Source: Actinomadura formosensis NBRC 14204
GTDB taxonomy: Bacteria > Actinomycetota > Actinomycetes > Streptosporangiales > Streptosporangiaceae
Assembly: GCF_001552155.1 (NCBI RefSeq)
Contig: NZ_BCQQ01000036.1
Location: 1 to 54,729 of the forward strand
Direction of reading: 5' to 3'
Length of the DNA: 54,729 nt
Part shown: in pieces, positions 22,734 through 32,241 of the stretch
How the letters are laid out: every line of letters begins with the position of its first letter
Position numbering within the stretch: position 1 is the stretch's first letter
Translations under genes and position numbers: made by a program
The notes under the pieces: generated by a model
Told to the model about the DNA's origin: nothing
Database searches by the model: none
The model's input: only the letters and a program-made list of their open reading frames with translations

Positions 22734-23825
22734 ATGACGGCTGAATTGGGGCGCCGGGCGCTGAACCGGGCGCTGCTCGCGCGGCAGATGCTGCTGGAGC
22801 GGCACGCGATGCCGGTGCTGGACGCGATCGAGCATCTCGTCGGGATGCAGGCGCAGGCCCCGAACCCGCCGCACATCGGGCTGTGGAGCCGGCTCGCGGA
22901 CTTCGCGTTCGCCGACGTCGGCGCGCTGCTGACCGATCGCCGTGCGATCCGGATCGTGCTGATGCGCGGGACGCTCCACCTGGTCAGCGCGCGTGACGCC
23001 CGCGCGCTGCGTCCGCTCACCCAGGTGGTCCTCGACAACCACCTGAAGGGGCGGGCGCGGGAACTCGGCGGCGTCGACCTCGACGCCGTCACCGCCGACG
23101 CCCGCGCCCTGCTGGCGGACGAACCGCGCTCCGACAGGGAACTCCGGGCGCTGCTGGCCGAACGGTGGCCGGATGAGGACGCCGAACTCCTCAACTGGGC
23201 GGTCCGCTGTCGCCTGCCGCTGGTGCAGGTGCCGCCGCGCGGTGTGTGGGGCGCCTCGGGGGTGGCCAGGCACACGACGCTCGACACATGGCTGGACGGC
23301 CGGGCGGCGCCCGCGCTGTCGCTGGACGAGGTGGTGCTGCGTTACCTGCGCGCGTTCGGGCCGGCGAGCGTCCAGGACGTCCAGCAATGGTCGGGTCTCA
23401 CGCGCCTCGGCGAGGTCGTGGAGCGGCTTCGCCCCGGGCTGCTGGAGTTCCGCGACGAGAACGGCCGCACCCTCTACGACGTGCCGGACGCGCCGCGCCC
23501 CGACCCCGGCGCCCCGGCGCCCGTCCGGTTCGTCCCGGACTTCGACAACCTGCTGCTCTCGCACGCCGACCGGGCCCGGATCATCACCGAGGAGCACCGC
23601 AAGCGCATCTTCACCGTCAACGGCATCATCCGCGCGACGTTCCTCGTGGACGGCTTCGTCCACGGCATGTGGAAGATCGAGAAGAAGCGCGGCGAGGCGA
23701 GGCTGCGCATCGACTCCTTCGGCCCGATCCCGAAGCGGGAGCGCGCCGCCCTGGAAGAGGAGGGCGTGCGCCTCCTCGCGGCGGCCCACCCCGGGGCCGG
23801 GTCACACGTCGTCGAGTTCCGCTAG
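22734..23825 (+). CDS. Winged-helix DNA-binding protein (HTH_42/YcaQ-like)
   Basis: 363 residues. Family marks are LNRALLARQMLLER at the start, EHLVGMQAQAPNPPHIGLWS (the QxQ segment), TLHLVSARDARALRPL, RYLRAFGPASVQDVQQWSGL and VRFVPDFDNLLLSHADRARI. These are the HTH_42 (PF06224) proteins, which include DNA glycosylases that unhook crosslinks or alkyl adducts (AlkX/YcaQ, AlkZ in Streptomyces). The QMQAQ-type signature is seen as GMQAQAPN. It may repair or protect against a DNA-alkylating metabolite, but no biosynthetic cluster is in view. Confidence 0.85.
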   Translation: MTAELGRRALNRALLARQMLLERHAMPVLDAIEHLVGMQAQAPNPPHIGLWSRLADFAFADVGALLTDRRAIRIVLMRGTLHLVSARDARALRPLTQVVLDNHLKGRARELGGVDLDAVTADARALLADEPRSDRELRALLAERWPDEDAELLNWAVRCRLPLVQVPPRGVWGASGVARHTTLDTWLDGRAAPALSLDEVVLRYLRAFGPASVQDVQQWSGLTRLGEVVERLRPGLLEFRDENGRTLYDVPDAPRPDPGAPAPVRFVPDFDNLLLSHADRARIITEEHRKRIFTVNGIIRATFLVDGFVHGMWKIEKKRGEARLRIDSFGPIPKRERAALEEEGVRLLAAAHPGAGSHVVEFR

Positions 23826-23874
23826 CCCGGCCGGATGATTGTCGAGTTCCGTCCGGATCCGGGTGGTTCGAGGG

Positions 23875-24741
23875 TCAGTTGGAGGGGACGGGGCCGTCCA
23901 CCCCCGCCTCCATCTGCGCGAAGCCGGCACGCCACGACGCGACCTGCGGCTTCCACCCGAGGCCCAGCGCCTTCGCGTTGGACACCGGGCGGCCCGTCGC
24001 CGCGGCGTGCCTGCCGGCGCTGCCCGGCGTGGGCGCGCCGAGGGCCGCGCTGTAGACCGGCAGCCAGTCCGCCGTGGTCGCCGGCTCGTCGTCGACGATG
24101 TTGACGGCCCCGGCGGGCCAGTCCAGCGCCGCGAGCGCCGCCGACGCGGCGTCGTCGGCGTGCACGAACGACGTCCACGACGGCGTGGGGCGCAGGCTGC
24201 CCGCGCGCACCCGCTCGGCGATGGCGCCGTCCGGCGCGTACCACGTCCCGGGGCCGTAGAGCGCCCCGTAGCGCAGCACCACGCCGTGCGGCATCTCGCC
24301 GACGGCCTCCTCCAGCGCCGCGACGCCCTCGTACGGGAGCAGCGAGGAGTCGAGCGGGTCGGTCTCGACGGCCGCCGTGTCGCCCGGCACGTACAGCCAC
24401 GCGATGCTCTGCGCGATCATCGTCTCGACGCCCGCGGCCTTGGCGGCGTCCACCAGGTTGCGGGTGCCGGCGATCCGCAGCCGCGAGTTGGCGGCGAAGT
24501 CCTCTTCGCTGAGGTCGGTGAGCTGGTGGATCACGATGTCCGGACGTACCTGCGCGACGGCCTTGCGCACCGCCGGGCCGTGGAGCATGTCCACGACGAC
24601 GGGCGTGGCGCCGAGGTCGCCGAGCAGCCCGGTGCGTTCGGTCCGGCGCGTCGTCCCCGCGACCTCATGGCCCGCCTGGACGAGCAGCGGGATCAGCCGG
24701 CGACCGACGACTCCGGTCGCTCCGGCGAGGAGAATCTTCAA
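23875..24741 (-). CDS. NAD-dependent epimerase/dehydratase family protein
   Basis: 288 residues. An N-terminal Rossmann fold with MKILLAGATGVVGRRLIPLL (GxxGxxG), then RRTERTGLLGDLGATPVVVD. In place of the usual YxxxK, the ALEEAVGEMPHG region has LPYEGVAALEEAV (Tyr present, but the Lys position is Ala), so redox catalysis may be altered, as in many atypical extended SDRs. The region VLRYGALYGPGTWYA is the conserved RYG..YGPG element of sugar-nucleotide epimerase-like proteins. The reaction is unknown. It stands alone on its strand; the divergent macro-domain gene starts 237 nt upstream. Confidence 0.85.
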   Translation of the reverse strand: MKILLAGATGVVGRRLIPLLVQAGHEVAGTTRRTERTGLLGDLGATPVVVDMLHGPAVRKAVAQVRPDIVIHQLTDLSEEDFAANSRLRIAGTRNLVDAAKAAGVETMIAQSIAWLYVPGDTAAVETDPLDSSLLPYEGVAALEEAVGEMPHGVVLRYGALYGPGTWYAPDGAIAERVRAGSLRPTPSWTSFVHADDAASAALAALDWPAGAVNIVDDEPATTADWLPVYSAALGAPTPGSAGRHAAATGRPVSNAKALGLGWKPQVASWRAGFAQMEAGVDGPVPSN

Positions 24742-24978
24742 GGGAGTACCTCCGCGACTGTCACGCCTTGTGAGATCGTCTGTCTGGACTGCGCCTGGCG
24801 TTTCGGCATGGTAACCCCCCTGTGCCCGGCCGGACGAAGTCGGACGAGCCGCGCCGTCCCCCCGGGCCTCGTCCGCCCATGAGCGTACCGTCGGGAATCG
24901 GTCGAACGCGTTTCACGTCCGGCGCGGGTGAGAATTCTTGTCATCTGACGGGGTCCGGCCATCGTGGAGGGCGCGCAC
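24742..24978. other. Intergenic region between epimerase and macro-domain genes
   Basis: 237 nt between divergent starts. No gene or strong hairpin is seen; the only AT-richer stretch is near 24930-24955 (GAATTCTTGTCATC), a possible promoter element of the macro-domain gene. Confidence 0.5.
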
Positions 24979-25491
24979 ATGAAGATCACTCTCGTCCGGG
25001 GCGACATCACCGAGCAGGAGGTCGACGCGGTCGTGAACGCGGCCAACTCGTCGCTGCTGGGCGGGGGCGGGGTGGACGGCGCGATCCACCGCCGCGGCGG
25101 CCCCGAGATCCTGGCCGAGTGCCGCAGGCTGCGCGCCTCCCACTACGGTGGCGGCCTGCCGGCCGGCCAGGCGGTCGCGACGGCGGCCGGGCGGCTGGCC
25201 GCCCGCTGGGTCATCCACACCGTCGGGCCGGTGTACTCCTCGGCCGAGGACCGCTCCGGCCAGTTGAGCTCCTGCTACCGCGAGTCCCTGCGGGTGGCGG
25301 ACGAACTGGGCGCCGGCTCGATCGCCTTCCCGGCGGTGTCGGCGGGCATCTACGGCTGGCCCATGGACGACGCCGCCCGCATCGCCGTCGGCACCGTCCG
25401 CTCCACCGCGACCCAGGTCGCCGACGCTCGCTTCGTGCTCTTCACCGAGGACGGCTACGGCGCCTTCGCACGCGCCCTGGGCATGGCCTGA
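24979..25491 (+). CDS. Macro-domain O-acetyl-ADP-ribose deacetylase
   Basis: 170 residues from ATG 24979, 9 nt after GGAGG; an in-frame GTG at 24964 overlaps that SD and is rejected. Signature elements of the MacroD/YmdB type: VRGDITEQEVDAVVNAANSS, LLGGGGVDGAIHRRGGPEIL, the ATAAGRLAARWVIHTVGPVY segment and FPAVSAGIYGWPM. These bind ADP-ribose and hydrolyse O-acetyl-ADP-ribose or ADP-ribosyl-Asp/Glu. Cytosolic. No sirtuin or ADP-ribosyltransferase gene is adjacent, so it is likely a housekeeping deacylase. Confidence 0.93.
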   Translation: MKITLVRGDITEQEVDAVVNAANSSLLGGGGVDGAIHRRGGPEILAECRRLRASHYGGGLPAGQAVATAAGRLAARWVIHTVGPVYSSAEDRSGQLSSCYRESLRVADELGAGSIAFPAVSAGIYGWPMDDAARIAVGTVRSTATQVADARFVLFTEDGYGAFARALGMA

Positions 25492-25499
25492 TCGTGTCA

Positions 25500-25522
25500 G
25501 GGGGGCGCCCCGCACGCCCCCC
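25500..25522. terminator. Terminator-like hairpin between macro-domain and usp genes
   Basis: GGGGGGCG and CGCCCCCC form an 8-pair GC stem with a 7-nt loop between two convergent stop codons. No T-run. Confidence 0.55.
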
Positions 25523-25536
25523 GCAAGGGGCACCGG

Positions 25537-25998
25537 TCAATCCTCCTTGGGCGGCGGCACCACCAGGACCGGACGGTGCGCATGGTGCAGGACGCGGGTC
25601 GAGACGCTGCCCAGGATCACCGACCGGGCACCCGCCAGACCGCGGGAACCGGTGACGACCAAGGACGCGTTCAACTCGTCCGCGACGTCCACGATGGCGG
25701 CCCACACCGGCCCGCCGCCGCGCTCGGCCCGCGTCGTCACCTCGGTCGACCCGGCGGCCAGCGCGATCTCCGCGCCCCTGCCCGCGAGCTGCTCGGCCTG
25801 CTTCTCCTCCTCGTACTTGTCACCGGGCGCCTCCGCGGTGACCGGGGTCGCGGTGGCCAGCGGCGCCCAGGTGATCTGCGTCAGCAGCGGCTCCCACACC
25901 GTCATGATCACGGTCGGCTCGGGCCTGAGGTGCCGTGCCGCGTACTCCACCGCGCTCCGCGCGTCGTCAGAACCGTCGAAGGCAATCAGAATCGTCAT
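25537..25998 (-). CDS. Universal stress protein (UspA family)
   Basis: 153 residues from ATG 25998. Residues 1-10 are MTILIAFDGSDDARSAVEYA with the nucleotide-binding Asp, and the C-terminal Gly-2x-Gly-9x-Gly(S/T) loop appears as VVTGSRGLAGARSVILGSVSTRVLHHAHRPVLVV in pieces (GSRGLAGARSVILGSVS). A single-domain ATP-binding Usp. An acidic EEEKQAEQ insert lies in the middle. Stress or hypoxia induction is common in the family but nothing in the upstream sequence shows it. Convergent with the macro-domain gene. Confidence 0.92.
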   Translation of the reverse strand: MTILIAFDGSDDARSAVEYAARHLRPEPTVIMTVWEPLLTQITWAPLATATPVTAEAPGDKYEEEKQAEQLAGRGAEIALAAGSTEVTTRAERGGGPVWAAIVDVADELNASLVVTGSRGLAGARSVILGSVSTRVLHHAHRPVLVVPPPKED

Positions 25999-26060
25999 AT
26001 CGAAGACCTCTCCAAGATCGTCCCGGCCGAATCCGAATCCGCTGATCAGTGGCCGATCTC

Positions 26061-26849
26061 TCAGGCGGACGCGGGGGCGCGGCCGGTGCCGGGCGGGCCG
26101 GCGAAGGCCTGGGCGATGTCCAGCCAGCGGCCGGCGTCCGGGCCGGTGGCGACGAGGCCGAGGTCGGCGCGGTGGCGGCGCTGGGTGACGGCGTGGCAGA
26201 AGTCGCGCGCGGGGCCGGTCACGGACTGGCGCGCCTCCGGCGGGCCCCACGTCCACTCCTCGCCGCCGGGACCGCGCAGGACGACGCGGAACTCCTCGGC
26301 CGGCGGCTCCAGGCCCCGGGTGCGGAACGCGAAGTCGCGGGTGCGGACGCCGATGTGCGCGACGTGGCGGAGCCGGTGCGTGGGCTCGCGGGTTTCGCCG
26401 ACCGCGTCGGCGATGTCCTCGCCGTGCGCCCATGTTTCCATCAGGCGCGCGGTGGTCATGGACGCGGGGCTCATCGGCGGGCCGAACCAGGGGAGGCGGG
26501 TGCCCGGCGGGACGGCGGCGAGGGCGCCCGCCATGCGGCGGCGTCCGTCGCGCCAGCGCGCGAGAAGGCCGGCCGGGTCCTCCTCGGCGCCTTCCCGCGC
26601 GCCCGCCTCGACGTAGCCGCCGGGATCGGCCAGCGCCCGCTCGACGAGTTTCGCGAATGCGGCGGCATCGGTGGCCGCGACGACGGCCTGGTGGTCCGTC
26701 CAGGCGAGATGGGCGATCTGGTGGGCGATCGTCCAGCCTTCGGCCGGGGTGGGATCCGCCCAGCGCGCGGCGGGCAGCGGGGCGACCAGGGCGTCGACGG
26801 AGTCGCCCTCGGCGGCGAGGTCGGCGAGCAGGCTGTGCAGGTCGGGCAT
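26061..26849 (-). CDS. TIGR03084-family DinB-like metal-binding protein
   Basis: 262 residues. Starts with [20 protein letters not shown] and the His motif [19 protein letters not shown], followed by [16 protein letters not shown], giving the three-His metal site of the DinB/mycothiol-maleylpyruvate-isomerase N-terminal fold. A C-terminal SCP2-like region ([20 protein letters not shown], then CHAVTQRRH) matches TIGR03084. Such proteins are mycothiol- or bacillithiol-linked transferases of unknown substrate. It follows the acyl-CoA synthetase gene on the same strand with 55 nt spacing. Confidence 0.85.
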   Translation of the reverse strand: MPDLHSLLADLAAEGDSVDALVAPLPAARWADPTPAEGWTIAHQIAHLAWTDHQAVVAATDAAAFAKLVERALADPGGYVEAGAREGAEEDPAGLLARWRDGRRRMAGALAAVPPGTRLPWFGPPMSPASMTTARLMETWAHGEDIADAVGETREPTHRLRHVAHIGVRTRDFAFRTRGLEPPAEEFRVVLRGPGGEEWTWGPPEARQSVTGPARDFCHAVTQRRHRADLGLVATGPDAGRWLDIAQAFAGPPGTGRAPASA

Positions 26850-26904
26850 GCCGCAAGGATCTCGCGCGGCGGGTGCCGCCGTACAGAGCCGAACCGAATT
26901 TCGT

Positions 26905-28506
26905 TCAGGTCAGCAGTGCGCGGGCGGCCGCGTAGTCGGCCTTGCCGTTGGGGAGGCGGAGGGACGCGCCGGTGCGCACGAACGCCTTCGGGATCTTGTA
27001 GCGGGCCAGGTGGGCGGCGCAGCCCGCGCGCAGCTCGTCGTCGGGCGGGGCGCCGGCGGGGGTGATCACCGCGACGATCTCGGTGCCCCAGCGCCGGCTC
27101 GGCCGGCCGACGACCAGCGCGTCCGCGACGCCCGGCAGCCCGCGCAGCACGGTCTCGACCTCCTCCGCGAACACCTTCTCGCCGCCCGTGTTGATCGTCG
27201 TGGCCTCGCGTCCGTGCACCTCGACGGTGCCGTCCGCGAGCAGCCGCGCCCGGTCGCCCGCCACGACCAGCCGTTCGCCGTCCACGGTGCGGAACGTGGA
27301 CGCGGTCTTCACCGGGTCGCCGAGGTAGCCGAGCGGGATCGAGCCGCCGCCCTTGGCCAGCCAGCCCAGTTCGTCCTCGCCGGGCGTGAGCCGCCGGGAC
27401 CGGTCGGCGGACAGGACGGCCGTGCCGGGCACGGCGGCGAACGCCGTCGCGGACGAGCCGCTCCGGGTCACCTGGAACCCGGACTCGGAGGAGCCGAGAA
27501 CGTCCACGATCCGCGCGTGCGGCAGGAGTTCCAGCATCCGCGCCTGCACGCCGGGGCTGATCGCGGCGGCGGAGTTCACGAACGTGCGGAGCGAGCCGAG
27601 GTCGTGGGGACGGGCCTCCAGCGCCGCGACGATCGGCCGGGCGAACGCGTCCCCGACCAGCGGCATCCGGGTGATGCGCGCGCGCTCGGCGGTGGCCATC
27701 AGGTCGGCGGCGTCCAGGCCGTCCACCCGGTCGGGGAACACCACGCAGCCGCCGCCGCACCAGCCGCCGAGCGCCGACCATGTGCCCGCGCCGTGCATGA
27801 GCGGCGGGCCGACGAGGACCCGGACATCGCCGCGCACCGCCCGCTCCACGGCCTCGCCGAGATCGATGATCGGCGCGCCGTCGCGGCGCCGGAGCCCGAG
27901 CGGGCCGAGCATCAGGTCGCCGATCCGCCACAGCACGCCCTTCGGCATGCCCGTGGTGCCGCCGGTGTAGAGGATGTGCAGGTCGCGGGCGTCGGGGCGC
28001 AGCGGCAGGGGATCGGGCGACGCCTTGGCGAGGGCGTCCTCGTAGTCGAGAGCGCCGGGCAGGAGGGCGGCGCCGGACCCGTCCGCCACCTGGAGGAGCA
28101 GGGGCGGCCGGGGGAGCCGCTCGACGACGCGTCCGATCGCGTCCGCGAAACGCGCGTGGTAGAGCACGGCGGCCGGGCGGGCGTCGCCGAACAGGTGGGC
28201 GAGTTCGCCGTCCACGTACCGGTAGTTGACGTTGAACGGGGCGACCCGCGCCTTGTGCGCGCCTACCAGGCCCTCCAGGTATTCCGGGCCGTTGTGCAGG
28301 TAGAGGGCGAGGTGGTCGTGCGGTGACTCCCATGGCTCGCACGCCGCGCCGTGCAGGCCGAGGCCGTGCCCGTGCAGGACGTTCGCCAGCCGCCGCGTCC
28401 GGTCGGTGATCTCGCGCCAGGTCATCCGGCGGTCGCGCCACACCAGGCACTCGCGGTCGGGGACGGCGGCGGCGATGGCCTCGTGCAGGGTCGCCAGATC
28501 GAGCAT
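26905..28506 (-). CDS. Long-chain acyl-CoA synthetase (FadD-like)
   Basis: 533 residues from ATG 28506, chosen because GAGGAG sits 5 nt upstream (GTG 28512 would overlap the SD). ANL-superfamily motifs: [16 protein letters not shown] (P-loop, about 180), [14 protein letters not shown] (A5), [18 protein letters not shown] (A7/A8) and [13 protein letters not shown] at the end with the adenylating Lys (A10). The reaction is ATP-dependent activation of a fatty or aromatic acid to an acyl-CoA through an acyl-AMP. It probably forms an operon with the downstream TIGR03084 gene. Substrate unclear. Confidence 0.9.
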   Translation of the reverse strand: MLDLATLHEAIAAAVPDRECLVWRDRRMTWREITDRTRRLANVLHGHGLGLHGAACEPWESPHDHLALYLHNGPEYLEGLVGAHKARVAPFNVNYRYVDGELAHLFGDARPAAVLYHARFADAIGRVVERLPRPPLLLQVADGSGAALLPGALDYEDALAKASPDPLPLRPDARDLHILYTGGTTGMPKGVLWRIGDLMLGPLGLRRRDGAPIIDLGEAVERAVRGDVRVLVGPPLMHGAGTWSALGGWCGGGCVVFPDRVDGLDAADLMATAERARITRMPLVGDAFARPIVAALEARPHDLGSLRTFVNSAAAISPGVQARMLELLPHARIVDVLGSSESGFQVTRSGSSATAFAAVPGTAVLSADRSRRLTPGEDELGWLAKGGGSIPLGYLGDPVKTASTFRTVDGERLVVAGDRARLLADGTVEVHGREATTINTGGEKVFAEEVETVLRGLPGVADALVVGRPSRRWGTEIVAVITPAGAPPDDELRAGCAAHLARYKIPKAFVRTGASLRLPNGKADYAAARALLT

Positions 28507-28631
28507 CGGCACTCCTCGGGAGACGGCGTCGGCAGCACCGTAACCGAGAACTTACCGAATCTGGTTCTGGGTGGCTCGGATGGAGCCGGAAGACGTACGG
28601 GGCATAGCGGGCGACAAGGAACAATTACCGC

Positions 28632-29489
28632 GTGCCCCCAGCCCACAAGCCGCGGGGGGAGGTCACCCGCGGCACCACCGCTCCCAACCGGCTGCGCCGC
28701 ATCGACCGCTGGATCGCCGCCACCCAGGCCGTCCCGCTGCGCTCGGACCCGCGTCCGCTGGCCGTCGACCTCGGCTATGGCGCGTCCCCGATCACCACCG
28801 TCGAGCTCTACACCCGGCTCCGTCCCGTCTCGCCCGGCCTGGAGATCGTCGGCATCGAGATAGAGCCCGCGAGGGTCGCCGCCGGCCATGCCTTCCTGGC
28901 CTCGCTGAACGTGGCCGCCGGGGGCCCCGGAGCGTCCGCCGGGCGGCCGTACGAGGGGCTGTCGTTCCGGCGCGGCGGGTTCGAGCTGCCGGTTCCACGT
29001 CCGCCCGTGCTGGTCAGAGCGTTCAACGTCCTACGGCAGTACGAGGAGCCGGCGGCCTGGCGCGCCTGGGACGATCTGCGCGCGCGCCTGGCGCCCTCGG
29101 GCGTACTCGTCGAGGGGACGTGCGACGAGATCGGGCGCCGCGCGGTCTGGGTCACCCTCACCAAGGACGGCCCCCAGACCATCACGTTCGCGGCTCATCT
29201 GGGCTCGCTGGAGCGCCCGTCCGTGCTGGCGGAACGGCTGCCGAAGACGCTGATCCACCGGAACCTCCCCGGCGAACCCGTCCACGCGCTGCTGACCGCG
29301 TTCGACCGGTGCTGGGCCATGGCCGCGCCGCACTCTGCGTTCGGCCCACGTGCGCGCTGGGTCGAGGCCGTGTCGCTGCTGGCGCGAACCCACCCCGTCC
29401 TGACCCGTCCTCCGTACGGTGGACGGAACCGCTGGCGCCTCGGTGAGGTGACCCTCCCCTGGACGGCGGTCGCGCCCCGCCGCCGGTGA
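28632..29489 (+). CDS. Class I SAM-dependent methyltransferase
   Basis: 285 residues from GTG 28632 (AAGGAACAATTACC upstream). Motif I is AVDLGYGASPITTVELYTRL (Gly-poor, atypical) and motif II EIVGIEIEPARVAAG. The central NVLRQYEEPAAWRAWDDLRA and VLVEGTCDEIGRRAVWVTL fit a group of actinobacterial methyltransferases of unknown substrate. It stands alone between oppositely oriented genes and ends 4 nt before the end of the convergent SDR gene. Confidence 0.75.
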   Translation: MPPAHKPRGEVTRGTTAPNRLRRIDRWIAATQAVPLRSDPRPLAVDLGYGASPITTVELYTRLRPVSPGLEIVGIEIEPARVAAGHAFLASLNVAAGGPGASAGRPYEGLSFRRGGFELPVPRPPVLVRAFNVLRQYEEPAAWRAWDDLRARLAPSGVLVEGTCDEIGRRAVWVTLTKDGPQTITFAAHLGSLERPSVLAERLPKTLIHRNLPGEPVHALLTAFDRCWAMAAPHSAFGPRARWVEAVSLLARTHPVLTRPPYGGRNRWRLGEVTLPWTAVAPRRR

Positions 29490-29493
29490 AGCC

Positions 29494-30252
29494 CTACTCG
29501 CGATGAAGCTTGTGGGGGGCGGCCTGCACGCGCGGCTGGACGTCGATGCGGTCGATGTTGACGTGCGGCGGACGGGTGACGGCCCAGGCCACGCAGTCGG
29601 CGATGTCCTCGGCGACCAGCGGTTCCGGGACGCCCTCGTACGGCTTGGCGGCCTTCTCCGCGTCCCCGCGGAACCGGACCAGCGAGAACTCCTCCGTCTT
29701 CACCAGCCCCGGCGCGATCTCGGTGATCCGGACCGGCTCGGCCACCAGTTCCAGCCGCATCACCTCGTTGACCGCGTGGGCCGCGAACTTGGCCGCGTTG
29801 TACCCGCCGCCGCCCTCGTACGCGACGTGCGCGGCGAGCGAAGTGATGTTGACCACATGCCCGACGCCGCTCTCGATCAGCTTCGGCAGCACCGCCTTGG
29901 TGACCCGGGCGAGCCCGAGGACGTTCGTGTCGTACATCACCTGCCACTCGGCGAGGTCGGCGCTCGCGACCGGGTCGAGGCCGAGCGCGCCGCCGGCGTT
30001 GTTGACCAGGACGTGGCAGGTGCCGACCGCCGCCGCGAGCGCGTCCACCGACTCCTGCGACGTCACGTCCAGGGTGAACGGCGCCACCTTGCCCGCGCCC
30101 GGCACGGTCTCGGTGATCTCCTTGGCCAGTGCGTCGATCCGGTCGCGGCGCCGCGCGGCGAGCACGACGTTGAACCCCTCCGCCGCCAGGCGCCTCGCCG
30201 TGGCGGCCCCGATCCCGCTGCTTGCTCCGGTCACTATCGCGGTCTTACGCAT
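29494..30252 (-). CDS. Short-chain dehydrogenase/reductase
   Basis: 252 residues from ATG 30252. Classical SDR: TGASSGIGAATARRLAAEGF (TGxxxGIG cofactor motif), VLVNNAGGALGLDP (NNAG), catalytic Ser in ITSLAAHVAYEGGGGYNAAK with YxxxK. The head with RRRDRIDALAKEI suggests NADP preference, since a basic residue follows strand 2. Substrate not predictable; YdfG-like serine/hydroxy acid dehydrogenases are close in motif style. Monocistronic and divergent from mshA, with 134 nt between the starts. Confidence 0.9.
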   Translation of the reverse strand: MRKTAIVTGASSGIGAATARRLAAEGFNVVLAARRRDRIDALAKEITETVPGAGKVAPFTLDVTSQESVDALAAAVGTCHVLVNNAGGALGLDPVASADLAEWQVMYDTNVLGLARVTKAVLPKLIESGVGHVVNITSLAAHVAYEGGGGYNAAKFAAHAVNEVMRLELVAEPVRITEIAPGLVKTEEFSLVRFRGDAEKAAKPYEGVPEPLVAEDIADCVAWAVTRPPHVNIDRIDVQPRVQAAPHKLHRE

Positions 30253-30386
30253 GCGCCCAGCCTCCCAGGTCGGCGGGCGCGGGGCGCCGGTGAGACCGAT
30301 CACTGTGGCGAGATGTCACGAATGCCGCCCTTGCTGAGGGAACACCTAACACGGTCGATAGGTTGCAACACCGGAGGTGGTGTGCA

Positions 30387-31697
30387 GTGTCGCGTCGTAT
30401 CAACCGGGTTGCGACGGTCAGTATTCATACTTCCCCCCTCGACCAACCTGGTACCGGCGACGCGGGCGGCATGAACGTCTACATCGTCGAGGTGGCCAAA
30501 CGGCTGGCCGCCCGGGGCGTGGAAGTCGACATCTTCACCCGTGCGACCTCGCGGGCCCTGCCCCCGGTCGTGGAACTCGCGCCGGGCGTCCTCGTCCGGA
30601 ACATCGTCGCCGGGCCGTTCGAGGAACTGGACAAGACCGACCTCTCCCGCCATCTGTGCGGCTTCACCTCCGGGGTCCTGCGGGTCGAGGCGGCCCACGA
30701 GCCCGGCCACTACGACCTTCTGCACACGCACTACTGGCTTTCCGGGCAGGCCGGGTGGGCGGTGAAGCAGCGCTGGGGCGTCCCGCTCGTCCACTCCATG
30801 CACACGATGGCGAAGGTCAAGAACGCGGCCCTCGCGGGCGACGACAAGCCCGAACCGGCCGAGCGCGTCCTCGGCGAGGAGCAGGTCGCGGCCTCGGCCG
30901 ACCATCTCATCGCCAACACCGCCAAGGAGGCCCGCGAACTCGTCGGCCTCTACGACGCCGACCCCGCGCGCGTCGCGACCGTCAGCCCCGGCGTCGACCT
31001 CTCCCTGTTCCGTCCCGAGTCGCCGCTCCTCGCCCGCGGCGCCGGACTCCTCCCGCATCGCACCGGCCCCGCCCGCCGCCGTCTCGGCCTGCCGCGCGAC
31101 GCGTACGTGCTGCTGTTCGTCGGCCGGATCCAGCCGCTCAAGGCACCGGACGTCCTGCTGCGCGCCGTCGCCCGCATGCTCGCCGACGACCCGTCGCTGC
31201 GCTCGAAGCTCGTCGTCGCCGTCGTCGGCGGACCGTCCGGCTCCGGACGCTGCCGCCCGGAGGGCCTGCAGTCCCTCGCCGCCGACCTCGGCATCTCCGA
31301 CGTCATGCGCTTCGAGCCGCCGAGCCCGCAGGCGGAGCTGGCCGACTGGTACCGGGCCGCGGACGTCACCGTCGTCCCGTCCCACAGCGAGTCGTTCGGG
31401 CTGGTCGCGGTCGAGTCGCAGGCGTGCGGGACGCCCGTCGTCGCGTCCCGCGTCGGCGGCCTGTGCACCGCGGTCGCGGACGGCGAGTCCGGCGTGCTGA
31501 TCTCCGGCCACGACCCGGCCGACTACGCCGCCGTCCTGCGCCGCCTGCACGCCGAGCCCGGCCTGCACGCGCGGCTCGCCCGCGGCGCCGTCCGGCACGC
31601 GGCCGGCTTCGGCTGGGACGCCACCGTCGACCGCCTCCTGGACGTGTATACCGGTGCCATGATGCCCGTTCCCGTGGCCGCGGAGGTCTCAGCATGA
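30387..31697 (+). CDS. mshA: D-inositol-3-phosphate glycosyltransferase
   Basis: 436 residues from GTG 30387; GGAGG lies 9 nt upstream. First step of mycothiol biosynthesis: transfers GlcNAc from UDP-GlcNAc to 1L-myo-inositol-1-phosphate. GT4 (GT-B) fold with donor and acceptor motifs: [20 protein letters not shown] (inositol phosphate loop), [25 protein letters not shown], the [19 protein letters not shown] donor motif (EX7E). The size and sequence match actinobacterial MshA. It overlaps ybjN by 4 nt (ATGA) and is in the conserved mshA-ybjN-gpm order. Confidence 0.95.
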   Translation: MSRRINRVATVSIHTSPLDQPGTGDAGGMNVYIVEVAKRLAARGVEVDIFTRATSRALPPVVELAPGVLVRNIVAGPFEELDKTDLSRHLCGFTSGVLRVEAAHEPGHYDLLHTHYWLSGQAGWAVKQRWGVPLVHSMHTMAKVKNAALAGDDKPEPAERVLGEEQVAASADHLIANTAKEARELVGLYDADPARVATVSPGVDLSLFRPESPLLARGAGLLPHRTGPARRRLGLPRDAYVLLFVGRIQPLKAPDVLLRAVARMLADDPSLRSKLVVAVVGGPSGSGRCRPEGLQSLAADLGISDVMRFEPPSPQAELADWYRAADVTVVPSHSESFGLVAVESQACGTPVVASRVGGLCTAVADGESGVLISGHDPADYAAVLRRLHAEPGLHARLARGAVRHAAGFGWDATVDRLLDVYTGAMMPVPVAAEVSA

Positions 31698-32212
31698 GCG
31701 AAGCGAACCGTGGAGCAGGTGTGAACCCCGTCGAGACCATCAGGGAGACGCTGAAGGCCGCCGAACTGGAGTTCGACGAGCCGCGCGAGAACGCGTTCTT
31801 CGTCAAGCTCCCCGGGCAGCACAAGCTCGCCACCATGACGTGGCTGATCGTCGGCGACCACTCCCTGCACGTCGAGGCGTTCTTCTGCCGCCGCCCCGAT
31901 GAGAACCACGCCGAGTTCTACCGGTTCCTCCTGGAGAAGAACGGCGGGATGTACGGGGTCGCGTTCGCGCTGGACGACGTCGGCGACGTTCACCTCGTCG
32001 GGAGGCTCCCGCTCGCGGCGATCTCCCCGGACGAGATCGACCGCATCCTCGGCTGCGTCCTCACCTACTCCGACGAGAACTTCGACAAGGCCCTCGAACA
32101 CGGATTCAAGACGTCCATCCAGCGCGAGTGGGACTGGCGGGTCAAGCGCGGCGAGAGCCTCGCCAACCTGCAGGCGTTCGCCTCCTTCGCGGACCCGGCC
32201 AACCGCGAGTGA
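31694..32212 (+). CDS. YbjN domain-containing protein
   Basis: 172 residues. The single YbjN (PF10722) domain is visible in [24 protein letters not shown] positions, [20 protein letters not shown] and [15 protein letters not shown], and ends with a [11 protein letters not shown] tail. The fold resembles type III secretion chaperones. It is coupled to mshA by a 4-nt overlap; this pairing is conserved in actinobacteria (Rv0486-Rv0487), but the function is unknown. Confidence 0.93.
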   Translation: MSEANRGAGVNPVETIRETLKAAELEFDEPRENAFFVKLPGQHKLATMTWLIVGDHSLHVEAFFCRRPDENHAEFYRFLLEKNGGMYGVAFALDDVGDVHLVGRLPLAAISPDEIDRILGCVLTYSDENFDKALEHGFKTSIQREWDWRVKRGESLANLQAFASFADPANRE

Positions 32213-32227
32213 CCAGCGCCGGGCCGA

Positions 32228-32233
32228 TAGGCT
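32228..32233 (+). promoter_or_regulatory. Candidate -10 box for leaderless gpmA
   Basis: TAGGCT is 8 nt before ATG 32242, with no SD between them. Confidence 0.55.
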
Positions 32234-32241
32234 CTGGTGTC

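Noticed and set aside
25500..25522. Intrinsic terminator with T-run
   Set aside because: Strong stem but no T-run; kept only as a terminator-like hairpin.
32228..32241. Upstream ATG/GTG starts for gpmA
   Set aside because: The leaderless -10 and the family start at [12 protein letters not shown] decide for ATG 32242.
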